NCBI RefSeq assembly: GCF_006715285.1
Contig: NZ_VFMX01000001.1
Span: 1,612,001 to 1,676,000 of the forward strand
Length of the DNA: 64,000 nt
Direction: 5' to 3'
DNA from: Arthrobacter sp. SLBN-83
GTDB lineage: Bacteria; Actinomycetota; Actinomycetes; Actinomycetales; Micrococcaceae
Part shown: positions 1-8,849 of the stretch, piece after piece
How positions within the stretch are numbered: the stretch's first letter is position 1
How the letters are laid out: every line of letters starts with the position of its first letter
The notes under the pieces: model-generated
The model's input: only the letters and a program-made list of their open reading frames with translations
The model's database searches: none
What the model was told of the DNA's origin: nothing
Made by a program: the position numbers and the translations under genes

Positions 1-8
1 ACAATGGA

Positions 9-2180
9 ATGGTGTCTTCTGCCGCAAAACCACGTTCCACCCCTCCCCAGACCGATCCCGGCAAGGGAGCTGCGGTCCGGGATGCCGGAACCCGGGGGAT
101 TACCCTGCCCTGGCAGCTTGCTGGCCTGGCGGCGCTCTTCCTTGGCCTCGCGGCAGCCCTAATCTTCTCCGGCGCCGCAGCGGCCCGCAGCGTCGCCGAC
201 CCCGGCGCCCTGGTGCGGTGGGGCCTGCCTATCAGCAAGGCGATCCATAACGTTTCGTTGGCAACCGTCGTCGGGGGCCTGGTGTTCGCCGTCGGCATCC
301 TTCCCAAGAACCTCAACGCCCGGCACCATATTCCGCGCAGCCGGGGAACGGAAGGAGGCAGCGAGGCCCCCGAACATCCCGCCTTCACCAGGGCCCTGGC
401 GGTAGCAGCTGTGGCGGGAGCGGTGTGGACCTTGTCCGCCATCGCAGTCCTGGTGCTCACGTACGGCGACGTAGCAGGGCAGGGGTTGTCCGGCGACCCG
501 GCATTCACCCAAGCGCTGGTCTACTTCATGACCGACATCGAAACAGGCCGCGCATGGCTCGCCGTCATCATTATTGCCGCAGTAGTCACCACCGCGCTGT
601 TCGGCGTCCGGTCCTTGGGCGGCCTGGCCCTCACCCTCATCCTGGCCCTGATCGGCCTGGTACCAACAGCCCTGATCGGCCACTCATCGAGCTCCTCCGA
701 CCACGAAGGCGCCATCAACTCGCTGGGACTGCACCTGGTGGGCGTGACCACCTGGGTGGGCGGCATCATCGTCCTGGCCCTGCTGTCGGGGATCCTGACC
801 GGCACCAAGCCCGGCGCGGCAACGGACATTACCGAACCAACGCTCCGGCGCTTCTCCAGCCTGGCCGGCTTCGCCTTTGTGCTGGTCTTCGCCTCAGGCG
901 TCATCAACGCCAGCATCCGGGTCACCAGCTGGTCCGATCTCTTCGGATCCGCGTACGGGCAGCTGATCCTGGCCAAGACGGCCGCCGCGGTGGTGCTGGG
1001 CGGCATCGGGTTCATGCACCGGCAGTGGGTCATTCCGCAGCTGGGACGCAAGGGTGCCACCATGTCCTCCAGGCGCGTCCTGTGGCAACTCATCGTGGCC
1101 GAACTGCTGATCATGGGTGCCACCTCCGGCATCGCCGTGGCCCTGGGCCGCTCAGCCCCGCCGCAGCCCACCGAGCTGGCACCCAACGCGTCACCCGCCT
1201 TCATCCTCAGCGGTTACGAGCTGCCGCCCGAACTTACGCCCGAACGCTGGTTCACCGAGTGGCGGCTGGACTGGATCTGGGTGGGCGTGGCCTTGTTCGG
1301 CCTGGTGACCTACTTCATGGGCGTCGCCAAGATCCGCCGGCGCGGGGACTCCTGGCAGTGGTTCCGGTCGGTGAACTGGGTGGTTGGCCTGGTGGTGCTG
1401 ACCTACATCACGTCCGGGCCGCCGTCGGTCTACGGCCGTATCCTGTTCTCCGCGCACATGGTGGACCACATGGCCCTCACCATGGTCGCGCCGATCTTCC
1501 TGGTGCTGGGCGCGCCGGTGACCTTGGCCCTGCGTGCCCTGCCCGCCCGTGGCGACGGCTCACGCGGCATGCGCGAGTGGCTCCTGGTCTTTGTGCACTC
1601 CAAGTTCTCGCAGCTGGTCACCCACCCGCTGTTCGCCGCGGCCAACTTTGCCGGCTCCATCATCCTGTTCTACTACTCGGATCTGTTCGGCTACGCGATG
1701 CGCGATCACGTGGGCCACGAGCTGATGAACCTGCACTTCCTGCTGACCGGCTACATTTTCGTGCTGACCATGATCGGCACGGACCCGCTTCCACGCCGCG
1801 CCCCGTACCCCATGCGGCTGCTCCTGCTCCTCGCCACCATGGGCTTCCACGCCTTCTTCGGCGTCTCCATCATGGGCGGGACCGGGCTCCTGGCGGCGGA
1901 CTACTTCGGCAACCTGGGCCGCGCCTGGGGCCCCTCGGCCCTGGCCGACCAGCAAGCTGGTGGCGCCGTGGCTTGGGGTATCGGTGAGGTGCCGACGCTG
2001 TTGGTGGCGATCGGCGTCGCCAGCATGTGGTCCAGGTCGAGCCAGCGGGAGGCGACTCGCGTGGACCGTGCGGCGGACAGGAATAATGACGCCGATCTAA
2101 CCGCTTACAACGATATGTTTGCCAAATTGGCCGAACGCGATGCCAGGCTGGCTGAACGCAACAAGCTGGAAGGACGCTGA
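9..2180 (+). CDS. CopD-CtaG fusion membrane protein (copper/cytochrome oxidase assembly)
   Basis: Polytopic membrane protein of 723 residues. Hydrophobic segments start at about residue 33 and continue to about 680. The first half resembles the copper resistance D family: histidines at about 225, 232 and 242 lie in a segment ending in TWVGG. The second half (about 410-690) matches the caa3-type CtaG assembly family, with the AHMVDHMALTM signature (His 483 and 487). Such fusions are common in actinobacteria and are thought to handle copper delivery to cytochrome c oxidase at the membrane. The C-terminal 40 residues are charged and cytoplasmic-looking. The start is six bases from a second, out-of-frame ATG at the window edge, so an earlier upstream start cannot be excluded. 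The stop overlaps the next start by one base (TGATG), implying translational coupling. Confidence 0.85.
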   Translation: MVSSAAKPRSTPPQTDPGKGAAVRDAGTRGITLPWQLAGLAALFLGLAAALIFSGAAAARSVADPGALVRWGLPISKAIHNVSLATVVGGLVFAVGILPKNLNARHHIPRSRGTEGGSEAPEHPAFTRALAVAAVAGAVWTLSAIAVLVLTYGDVAGQGLSGDPAFTQALVYFMTDIETGRAWLAVIIIAAVVTTALFGVRSLGGLALTLILALIGLVPTALIGHSSSSSDHEGAINSLGLHLVGVTTWVGGIIVLALLSGILTGTKPGAATDITEPTLRRFSSLAGFAFVLVFASGVINASIRVTSWSDLFGSAYGQLILAKTAAAVVLGGIGFMHRQWVIPQLGRKGATMSSRRVLWQLIVAELLIMGATSGIAVALGRSAPPQPTELAPNASPAFILSGYELPPELTPERWFTEWRLDWIWVGVALFGLVTYFMGVAKIRRRGDSWQWFRSVNWVVGLVVLTYITSGPPSVYGRILFSAHMVDHMALTMVAPIFLVLGAPVTLALRALPARGDGSRGMREWLLVFVHSKFSQLVTHPLFAAANFAGSIILFYYSDLFGYAMRDHVGHELMNLHFLLTGYIFVLTMIGTDPLPRRAPYPMRLLLLLATMGFHAFFGVSIMGGTGLLAADYFGNLGRAWGPSALADQQAGGAVAWGIGEVPTLLVAIGVASMWSRSSQREATRVDRAADRNNDADLTAYNDMFAKLAERDARLAERNKLEGR

Positions 2181-4204
2181 TGAGCGAAACCGTACGCACC
2201 CATGCCCGGGTCCGGGCCTCCGAACTGGTGGGCCGCAACTGGTTGAACACCGGTGGCAAGACCCTGGACCTGGAGGCCCTGCGCGGCAAGATCGTGCTGC
2301 TGGATTTCTGGACCTTCTGCTGCATCAACTGCCTGCACGTCCTGGATGAGCTGCGCCCGCTGGAGCAGCAGTACTCCGACGTGCTGGTCACCGTGGGCGT
2401 GCACTCGCCCAAGTTTGAGCACGAGGCGGACCCGGTGGCGCTGGCCGCCGCCGTGGAGCGCTACGAGATCCACCACCCCGTGCTGGACGATCCCGAGCTG
2501 GACACCTGGAAGGCGTACACCGCCCGTGCCTGGCCCACCCTGGTGGTCATCGACCCCGAGGGCTACATCGTGGCGCACCTCTCCGGCGAGGGCCACGCGG
2601 ACGGCCTGGCCGTGCTGATCCCCGAACTGATCGCCGAGCACGAGGCCAAGGGCACCCTCCACCGCGGCTCCGGTCCCTACGTGGCACCCGAGGCGACGTC
2701 CGGCACCCTGCGCTTCCCCGGCAAGGCGCTGTTCCTGCCGCCGGGGCGCGGTTCCACTGCTGTGGCTGGAACGTCCGACGACGGCACGCCAGCAGGTGCC
2801 GCGGCCGCGGTTGCTGCCGAGAAGGGTTCCTGGCTGGTCACCGACACCGGGCACCACCGCCTGGTGGAACTCGGCACCGACTTCGAGACTGTCCTGGCCA
2901 CCTTCGGTTCGGGAACCAAGGGCTACGCCGACGGTCCCGCCGCAGGGGAAACCGCCAGCGCCCAGTTCAACGAACCCCAGGGTCTGGTTCTGCTGCCGGA
3001 AGATGTGGCAGCCAAGGCGGGTTACGACGTCGTCATTGCCGACTCCGTCAACCACCGCCTGCGTGGACTCTCGCTCACGGACGGGAAGGCCTCCACCCTG
3101 GCCGGCAACGGCATCCAGCGCCTGCTGGAGACCGGCCCGGCGCGTGTTGACGAGGAGGGCGCCGGCTTCAGCGGTTCCCTGGGCAATGACCCGTTGGACG
3201 TTGCGCTGAGCTCGCCCTGGGACGTTGTGTGGTCGCGCAAGCTGAATGCGGTGGTGGTGGCCATGGCCGGCACCCACCAGATTTTCAGCTTTGACCCCGT
3301 CACCGGTGCCGTGTCGATCATTGCCGGCAACGGCCTTGAAGGCCTGCTCGATGGACCGGCCCACGAATCCTGGTTCGCCCAGTCCTCCGGCCTCGCCGAG
3401 GATGCGGACGGAAACGTCTGGGTGGCGGACTCCGAGACCTCCGCCCTCCGCAAGCTGGTCATTGCCGACGACGGCGCCATCACCGTGGAATCCGCCGTGG
3501 GCAAGGGCCTGTTCGACTTCGGCTTCCGCGACGGCCCCGCCGCCGAAGCCCGGCTGCAGCACCCGCTCGGTGTGACCGTCCTCCCTGACGGCTCCGTGGC
3601 AATTGCCGACACCTACAACGGAGCCGTGCGCCGCTACGACCCCGCGTCCGGCACCGTCTCCACCCTGGCCCGTGGCCTGGCCGAGCCGTCCGACGTGATC
3701 GTGGACCACACGCAGTCCGCCGGCTCGGAGCCGCTGCTGGTGGTGGTGGAGGCCAACAAGCACCAGTTGGTGTACGTGCCTATCCCTAAGGAAGCGCAGC
3801 AGGTGGATGAGGGCGCATCCCAGACCCAGCGGCCCAAGAGCCCGGTGGCCCCCGGGACCCTGGACCTGACGGTTCGCTTCACCGCGCCTACCGGGCAGAA
3901 GCTCGATGACCGCTGGGGCGACCCCACGCAGCTGAAGATCTCCTCCACGCCGCCCGAGCTGCTGGTGTCCGGCGGCGGAACCTCGGTGGGGCTGCTCCGC
4001 ACCCTGGAGCTGTCCCCCGACGTGCCCGAGGGCGTGCTGCACATTACCGCCCGCGCCGCAGCCTGCGACGGACCGGAAACCGAGGACGGCGAGATCCCGG
4101 ACCACGCCGCCTGCCACCTTTACCAGCAGGACTGGGGCATCCCCGTGGTCCTGCAGGCCGACGGCGACGCTGAGCTGGTCCTGGACCTCCGCGGGATGGA
4201 CTAA
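2180..4204 (+). CDS. Thioredoxin-fold protein with NHL repeats
   Basis: 674 residues. The N-terminal thioredoxin/TlpA-like domain (about 1-165) carries FWTFCCINCLHVL, giving a CINC redox motif, followed by the cis-proline region AWPTLVVID. From about 200 to 520 there are several NHL beta-propeller blades, with motifs such as HHRLVELG, NHRLRGLSL and DTYNGAVRRYD. A C-terminal beta-rich domain contains extra cysteines. No signal peptide is visible, so it is probably cytoplasmic. The family is widespread in actinobacteria, but its substrate is unknown. Coupling to the upstream CtaG-like gene suggests a thiol/copper-related role; that link is inference from context. Confidence 0.85.
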   Translation: MSETVRTHARVRASELVGRNWLNTGGKTLDLEALRGKIVLLDFWTFCCINCLHVLDELRPLEQQYSDVLVTVGVHSPKFEHEADPVALAAAVERYEIHHPVLDDPELDTWKAYTARAWPTLVVIDPEGYIVAHLSGEGHADGLAVLIPELIAEHEAKGTLHRGSGPYVAPEATSGTLRFPGKALFLPPGRGSTAVAGTSDDGTPAGAAAAVAAEKGSWLVTDTGHHRLVELGTDFETVLATFGSGTKGYADGPAAGETASAQFNEPQGLVLLPEDVAAKAGYDVVIADSVNHRLRGLSLTDGKASTLAGNGIQRLLETGPARVDEEGAGFSGSLGNDPLDVALSSPWDVVWSRKLNAVVVAMAGTHQIFSFDPVTGAVSIIAGNGLEGLLDGPAHESWFAQSSGLAEDADGNVWVADSETSALRKLVIADDGAITVESAVGKGLFDFGFRDGPAAEARLQHPLGVTVLPDGSVAIADTYNGAVRRYDPASGTVSTLARGLAEPSDVIVDHTQSAGSEPLLVVVEANKHQLVYVPIPKEAQQVDEGASQTQRPKSPVAPGTLDLTVRFTAPTGQKLDDRWGDPTQLKISSTPPELLVSGGGTSVGLLRTLELSPDVPEGVLHITARAAACDGPETEDGEIPDHAACHLYQQDWGIPVVLQADGDAELVLDLRGMD

Positions 4205-4219
4205 CCCGCGCAACACCTG

Positions 4220-4301
4220 CCGAACTGGCCCAGTTTTCATGCTTGGAAAGCCTGAAGACGGGGCTAGTTCTGTTTCCACCGTGCCAACACTGGGCCAGTG
4301 T
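4220..4301. repeat. Left palindrome pair flanking the DUF559 gene
   Basis: Two CTGGSCCAG-core palindromes: AACTGGCCCAGTTTT at 4223-4237 and ACACTGGGCCAGTGT at 4287-4301 (7-bp perfect arms). Their starts are 64 bp apart. A matching pair with the same 64-bp spacing lies at the other end of the gene (5209 and 5273). This could be a pair of operators, transcript-end hairpins or cassette ends. Confidence 0.6.
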
Positions 4302-4371
4302 GCGCGGCCCCTTGTCCACATAGTGCCCGTGACACCTGCCGACAGCCACAGGGAACAGACATTGTGGCGTC

Positions 4372-5241
4372 ATGGACCCATCGGAAATCCTCAAATCGGC
4401 CGGAGGAGTGCTGCTGCGGCGTGACCTGGCAGCCGCCGGGGCAACGGAAACGGACATTCGCCGTGCGGTCCGTGGTGGGCAGGTGGTGCGGTTGGAGCGA
4501 GGGCTGCTGGCCGTTCCGGGTGCGGACGCGGAACTGGTGGGCGCAGGACAGGCCCGTAGCTTACTGACATGCGCATCGGCCGCCCCGCATTACGGACTGT
4601 GGCAGCTTCAACCGGCTACCCGGCCGCACTACTGGCAAAGCAACGGAAGACGTACCGTCCGCTGCGTCAGCCACCGGCTTCCCCTAACGCAGCGGCCCCA
4701 TCACCGGACACTCGCAGCACTTCCCGATGTGCTGCTTCACGCACTGCTGTGCCTGCCGGAGCTCGAGTCGCTGGTCATGGTGGAATGCGCCTACAACAGA
4801 GGGGACATTGAGCCGTCTTTGCTGTTGCGCCACTTGCAGGGCAACCGGTCAGGCAAGGCGCGGAATGTTGTGTCCAAGGTAGAGCGCGGCGCAGACTCCC
4901 TCCTCGAAACTTTGGCCCGGGTGCTGTTCAGGGATGCCGGCATAGCCACCGAGACCCAAGTGTGGATTGAGGGGGTGGGCCGCGTGGACTTCCTGCTGGA
5001 AGGATTCCTCATCGTGGAAATTGACGGGCTCGCGTTCCACCTTGAGACCCGTCAGTTCAAGAAGGACCGCCGCAGGGACAACATGGCTGTCCGTCATGGC
5101 CTGCCCGTACTTAGGTTCTTCTATGACGACGTGGTTTACGCCCCGGAATCGGTCCTGGCGCAGGTCCGTGAGGTCCTGGCACGGGGGTCACTGCGGTGGC
5201 CGCAGCCGAACCAGCCCAGTTTTCGGGGTGATTGGATCTAG
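4372..5241 (+). CDS. AbiEi-like N-terminus with DUF559/Vsr-like endonuclease domain
   Basis: 289 residues. Residues 1-80 resemble the winged-helix N-terminal domain of AbiEi-type antitoxins (LLRRDLAAAGATETDIRRAV, then a basic RGGQVVRLERGLL strand). The C-terminal part (about 170-275) looks like a DUF559/very-short-patch-repair nuclease fold: VDFLLEGFLIVEIDG supplies the acidic residues and a basic KKDRRRDNMAVRHG segment follows. Proteins of this architecture are numerous in actinobacterial genomes, usually as solitary genes, and are annotated as type IV toxin-antitoxin relatives. No toxin partner is adjacent here. The gene is bracketed by matched palindrome pairs, one of which overlaps its last codons. 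Biological function is unknown. Confidence 0.75.
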   Translation: MDPSEILKSAGGVLLRRDLAAAGATETDIRRAVRGGQVVRLERGLLAVPGADAELVGAGQARSLLTCASAAPHYGLWQLQPATRPHYWQSNGRRTVRCVSHRLPLTQRPHHRTLAALPDVLLHALLCLPELESLVMVECAYNRGDIEPSLLLRHLQGNRSGKARNVVSKVERGADSLLETLARVLFRDAGIATETQVWIEGVGRVDFLLEGFLIVEIDGLAFHLETRQFKKDRRRDNMAVRHGLPVLRFFYDDVVYAPESVLAQVREVLARGSLRWPQPNQPSFRGDWI

Positions 5242-5287
5242 GACACTGAAGAACGCGGCAGGCATGGCTTCAAAACTGGGCCAGTTT
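5206..5287. repeat. Right palindrome pair flanking the DUF559 gene
   Basis: AACCAGCCCAGTTTT at 5209-5223 lies inside the 3' end of the gene. With flanks, 17 of 19 bases match the left copy at 4220-4238. AAACTGGGCCAGTTT at 5273-5287 is a perfect 7-bp-arm palindrome. Start-to-start spacing is 64 bp, identical to the left pair, while the intervening sequence is only weakly similar. Confidence 0.6.
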
Positions 5288-5311
5288 GGCACAGGGAAGT
5301 GTCGGCGGAGC

Positions 5312-6310
5312 TTAGAAGCTCAGCTGCGGGGTGACCTTGACCGTGTCGCCCGTGACGTCCAGGCGGGTGGTGAAGCTGAAGTCCACCTCTTCGTCCAGCG
5401 GGTACCAGGCCCCGGTGAATGAGTTCTGCTGCAGCGCTTCCACCTTGGCCTTGCCGTCCAGGGGCGCCACTACCCAGCGGCCGTCGAACGGCTCCACCGA
5501 GACACCTGGGTATTCAGTCACGGTCCAGCGGATGCTGCCGTCCTGGACCCGGTTGTTGCTGGCGTAGTAGAAGGGGCAGTCCGGCTGCAGTTTCTGTTCC
5601 TTGTCGGCCTCCGCCGCGCAGCCGTCCAGGAACTCCCGGACCTTGGCGGCGACGTCGCTCTTCAGCTTGTCCGTGGCCTGGGTGAGCAGGTTGAGCGGAG
5701 CCACGGGGGCATCCTTGGAGGTGACCGTGGCGCGGGTGGCGGGCGCTGAGAAGTACTGGCCGTCCAGGGAAGCCTCGTACTGGCCGGGGTAGAACACGGC
5801 GAAGGAGTTGCGGCCGTTGGGCATGTTCACCGGAACCCCGTTGACCTGGGCCTCGCTGCCGTTGACCACGGTGATATCGACGGTGGGCAGCCGCGACGGC
5901 ACGAACGCCCACGTGTTGAAGAACAGCCACTCGGTGCCGGTCTTTTGGAGCAGGAACTCCGTGTGCAGCCGGCTGCCGTCGATCGTGTAGTCCATGGGCA
6001 CCATCACCTGGTTTCCCGTGCGTGGCTCCGGGTCCCCGATGCTGATGTTAGAGAGCCGGGACGCGGACGACTGCAGCCCCGGACCGTCCAGCATGGCCGC
6101 GTTGCTGGGCGGAACGGCGGCCTTCAGGAGACCCAGTGCCCGCCCGCCGTCACCGCTCTTCAGCGCGTCCAGGTACTCCCGGACAGGCTGCTGCGGGCTG
6201 GCCACAGTGTTGTTCACAACGTTGATGGCCACGACGGCTCCGGCGACGGCAAGCATGAGGCCTAACAGCCATCCGGCCGCGATCCTCACCAACGCTTGAC
6301 TCATCTGCAC
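5312..6310 (-). CDS. Membrane-anchored extracellular protein of unknown function
   Basis: 332 residues. One N-terminal membrane segment (about 9-32, LLGLMLAVAGAVVAINVV) is followed by an extracytoplasmic domain. Residues 40-130 resemble an NTF2/DUF4878-like fold (VREYLDALKSGDGGRALGLL), and later strands are beta-rich. There are two cysteines, at about 230 and 244, in DGCAAEADKEQKLQPDCPF, which may form a disulfide outside the cell. No lipobox is present. It is the last leftward gene before the rightward DUF559 gene, and 162 bp separate it from the HerA-like gene. I do not recognise a specific function. Confidence 0.7.
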   Translation of the reverse strand: MQMSQALVRIAAGWLLGLMLAVAGAVVAINVVNNTVASPQQPVREYLDALKSGDGGRALGLLKAAVPPSNAAMLDGPGLQSSASRLSNISIGDPEPRTGNQVMVPMDYTIDGSRLHTEFLLQKTGTEWLFFNTWAFVPSRLPTVDITVVNGSEAQVNGVPVNMPNGRNSFAVFYPGQYEASLDGQYFSAPATRATVTSKDAPVAPLNLLTQATDKLKSDVAAKVREFLDGCAAEADKEQKLQPDCPFYYASNNRVQDGSIRWTVTEYPGVSVEPFDGRWVVAPLDGKAKVEALQQNSFTGAWYPLDEEVDFSFTTRLDVTGDTVKVTPQLSF

Positions 6311-6472
6311 GTTCTACACAGTAACGTCAGTGCGGACGCACTCTAAAGTTGGTGTCTCCCCTAATCGGCCGGACAACACCCTAAAAACGTACGACGGCGG
6401 GCAGCCGGGACAGCAGCAACAGGAGCCTTGGGCGGCGGCCAGGGACAGCAGTTGCCGCCTGGGAAACCCGGC

Positions 6473-8251
6473 TCAGCGTCGGCGGCGGCGGGACGACGTT
6501 CCGAAGACTCCGCGGAGCAGTTCGCGCCCCAACTGCGTGCCCATGGACCGCGCCATGCTCTTCAGGCCGCCGCCCAGGGCACCACCGAGGACCCCGCCCA
6601 GATCACCCATCATGCCGCCCGGCTCCGACTGTGGCTGCCTGGGCTGCGACGCCGGCTTCCGGGTCCGCGGAGCCTTGGCCCGCGGCTTGGACTCCTGTGG
6701 CTCGCTGTAATCAGGGGTGCCGTACTGGACGTCGAAATCCTGTGGCGCCGGAGCCGTGGCCTGCGGCGGCCTGCTGCTGGGCCGGCCCAGGATCTCCTCT
6801 TCAATCCGCCGGGCTTCCGCGTCCACGTCATAAGAGGCAGGAGTCCCGGCAGAAGGTGTGCCGGCTGGTGCAGAGGCTGCCGGCCCCGTGGGCGCCGCGG
6901 CCTTGCCGTTCAGCTTCTCGTACGCGGAAGGGTTGTCCACGGCAGTCCCGTACTTGCCAAGCAGGGCGGAACCGGCCACCGTGCTGCGGACCAGCGCGTC
7001 CTCGCTGGGACCCATGAGGGATTCGGGTGCGCGCAGCCGGGTAAGGGCCACCGGCGTGGGCGCGCCTTTTTCGTTCATGACGGTGATGACGGCCTCGCCG
7101 ATGCCCGCGGAGGTCAAGGTCTCCTCGAGGTCGTAGTCGCTGACCGGGAACGTGGACACTGTGGCCTTGAGCGCCTTGGCGTCCTCGGGGGTGAACGCGC
7201 GCAGGGCGTGCTGGACCCGGTTGGCCAGCTGGCCAAGGACGTCGGCGGGGACGTCCTTGGGTGTCTGGGTGACGAAGAAGATGCCCACGCCCTTGGACCG
7301 GATCAGGCGGACGGTGGTGGTGATGGCGTCAAGGAAGGCTTTGGTGGCGCCGTTGAACAGCAGGTGGGCCTCGTCCAGGAAGAACACCAGCTTGGGCTTG
7401 TCCAGGTCGCCGGCCTCGGGGAGGTCCTCGAACAGGTCGGCCAGCAGCCACATCAGGAAGGTGGAGAACAGCATCGGTTTGGTCTGCAGCGTGGGCAGCT
7501 CCAGGCAGGTGACCACGCCGCGCCCGTCCGGGGCAGTCCGCAGCAGCTCCGCGGTGTCGAACTCAGGCTCGCCGAAAAACTTCTCCAGCCCCTGCGCCTC
7601 CAGGTTCACGATCTCCCGCAGGATCACGCCGGCTGTCGCCTTGGACAGGCCGCCGAGCTCCTCCAGCTTGTCCTTGCCTTCGTCGGACGTGAGGAACTGG
7701 ATGACGGCGCGCAGGTCCTTGAGGTCGATCAGCTCCAGGCCGTTCTTGTCCGCGAAGTAGAACACCAGCTGAAGGCTGGACTCCTGGGTGTCATTCAGTT
7801 CCATGATCCGGGAGAGCAGGATGGGCCCGAACGAGGTCACCGTGGCGCGGACCGGCACGCCGTTGCCATCGCCGCCCAGTGCCAGAAACTCCACCGGGAA
7901 CGTCTTGCCCTCCCACGGCTGGCCGATGCTGTCCGTGCGCGCCCTGAGTTTGTCGCTGCCGACGGCGGCCGTCGCCAGGCCGGAGAGGTCGCCTTTGATG
8001 TCGGCCAGGAACACGGGGACACCGGCGGTGGACAGCTGCTCAGCCATCATGTGCAGCGTGACGGTCTTGCCGGTACCGGTGGCTCCCGCCACCAGCCCAT
8101 GCCGGTTCATCATGGCCAGCGGCAGCCGCACCGGCGCGTCCTTGTGGAGCTCGCCGTCAATGATGGCGGCTCCCAGCTCGATGGTGGCGCCTTCCAGCGT
8201 GTAGCCCTTCTGGATGGTGGCGAGCTTCTCTGCTGTGGTTTTGGTGGCCAT
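6473..8251 (-). CDS. HerA-like ATPase, DUF853 family
   Basis: 592 residues. Walker A is GATGTGKT at about residue 55-62 and a Walker-B-type strand LVFFLDEAHLLF lies near 290, in the arrangement of the DUF853/YjgR family of HerA-FtsK-type ATPases. FLADIKGDLSGL follows the first helix. The last 130 residues are low-complexity, rich in Pro, Ala and Arg, and end in SSRRRRR, which may be a nucleic-acid-binding tail. Family members are widespread, and their physiological role is unsettled (DNA-translocase-like by fold). The gene is separated from the GNAT gene upstream by 48 bp on the same strand and could be cotranscribed. Confidence 0.88.
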   Translation of the reverse strand: MATKTTAEKLATIQKGYTLEGATIELGAAIIDGELHKDAPVRLPLAMMNRHGLVAGATGTGKTVTLHMMAEQLSTAGVPVFLADIKGDLSGLATAAVGSDKLRARTDSIGQPWEGKTFPVEFLALGGDGNGVPVRATVTSFGPILLSRIMELNDTQESSLQLVFYFADKNGLELIDLKDLRAVIQFLTSDEGKDKLEELGGLSKATAGVILREIVNLEAQGLEKFFGEPEFDTAELLRTAPDGRGVVTCLELPTLQTKPMLFSTFLMWLLADLFEDLPEAGDLDKPKLVFFLDEAHLLFNGATKAFLDAITTTVRLIRSKGVGIFFVTQTPKDVPADVLGQLANRVQHALRAFTPEDAKALKATVSTFPVSDYDLEETLTSAGIGEAVITVMNEKGAPTPVALTRLRAPESLMGPSEDALVRSTVAGSALLGKYGTAVDNPSAYEKLNGKAAAPTGPAASAPAGTPSAGTPASYDVDAEARRIEEEILGRPSSRPPQATAPAPQDFDVQYGTPDYSEPQESKPRAKAPRTRKPASQPRQPQSEPGGMMGDLGGVLGGALGGGLKSMARSMGTQLGRELLRGVFGTSSRRRRR

Positions 8252-8299
8252 GGCGCCAGCTTAGCGGCGGCGGCCCGGGCTGCCGAGGATCCCGGCCGT

Positions 8300-8845
8300 T
8301 TACTTGGCCGGCAGGTCCTTGGTGAACGCCAGGGGTCCGATGGTTTCCGGGTCGGCGTCCACATCGAACTGGGCCTGGTAGCCGGTGTTCAGGTAGAGGT
8401 GCTTGGCCTCGGGCTGCCGCGGCCCGGTGGTGAGGTACAGCCGGGTGTAGCCGCGGGCAGCGGCAAGGGCTTCCAGCTCAGCCAGCACCAGGCGGCCCAA
8501 GCCACGACGGCGGTGGGCTGAGTGGGTCCAGATCCGTTTCAGTTCCGCCGTGGTGTCGTCGTACCGGCGGAACGCCCCTCCGGCGATCGACTCGCCATCC
8601 TCCTGGACCACCAGGAGTGCACCGTGCGGCTCCTCGAATTCCTCCGCCGGATAGCGGTTCAGCTCGTCAGCGGCGGCGCTGCGCCCGAACAGGTCTCCGT
8701 AGCGGGTGTCATATTCGACGGCGAGCTCGTCCAGCAGCGGCCGGACCCGGGGATCGTGCATGGGCAGGCTGAGGACCGTGAGGGCGGCGGGATCGAGGGG
8801 CCCTGGGTGGAAAGGGCTCGGCTTGAGGCCGGGTTCTGCGGTCAT
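8300..8845 (-). CDS. GNAT-family N-acetyltransferase
   Basis: 181 residues with the GNAT core. The strand RRYDDTTAELKRIWTHSAHRR is followed by the acetyl-CoA loop RRRGLGRLVLAEL (motif A) and by LYLTTGPRQPEAKHLYLNTGY (motif B). The substrate cannot be read from sequence. The start lies 4 bp after the stop of the FAD/NAD(P)-binding protein gene, so the two are almost certainly cotranscribed. That places the enzyme in the same locus as the ABC transporter and two monooxygenases. In the Bacillus subtilis ytmI operon an acetyltransferase acts with luciferase-like monooxygenases on S-modified cysteines; the parallel is inference. Confidence 0.85.
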   Translation of the reverse strand: MTAEPGLKPSPFHPGPLDPAALTVLSLPMHDPRVRPLLDELAVEYDTRYGDLFGRSAAADELNRYPAEEFEEPHGALLVVQEDGESIAGGAFRRYDDTTAELKRIWTHSAHRRRGLGRLVLAELEALAAARGYTRLYLTTGPRQPEAKHLYLNTGYQAQFDVDADPETIGPLAFTKDLPAK

Positions 8846-8849
8846 GGAT

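Noticed and set aside
2105..4321. 738-residue leftward open frame antisense to the NHL-thioredoxin gene
   Set aside because: Mirror frame of a well-supported gene; composition Gly/His/Val-rich and no recognisable domain. A product of GC-rich codon bias.
6428..8521. 697-residue rightward open frame across the HerA-like gene
   Set aside because: Antisense to a gene with clear Walker motifs; translation has no domain features.
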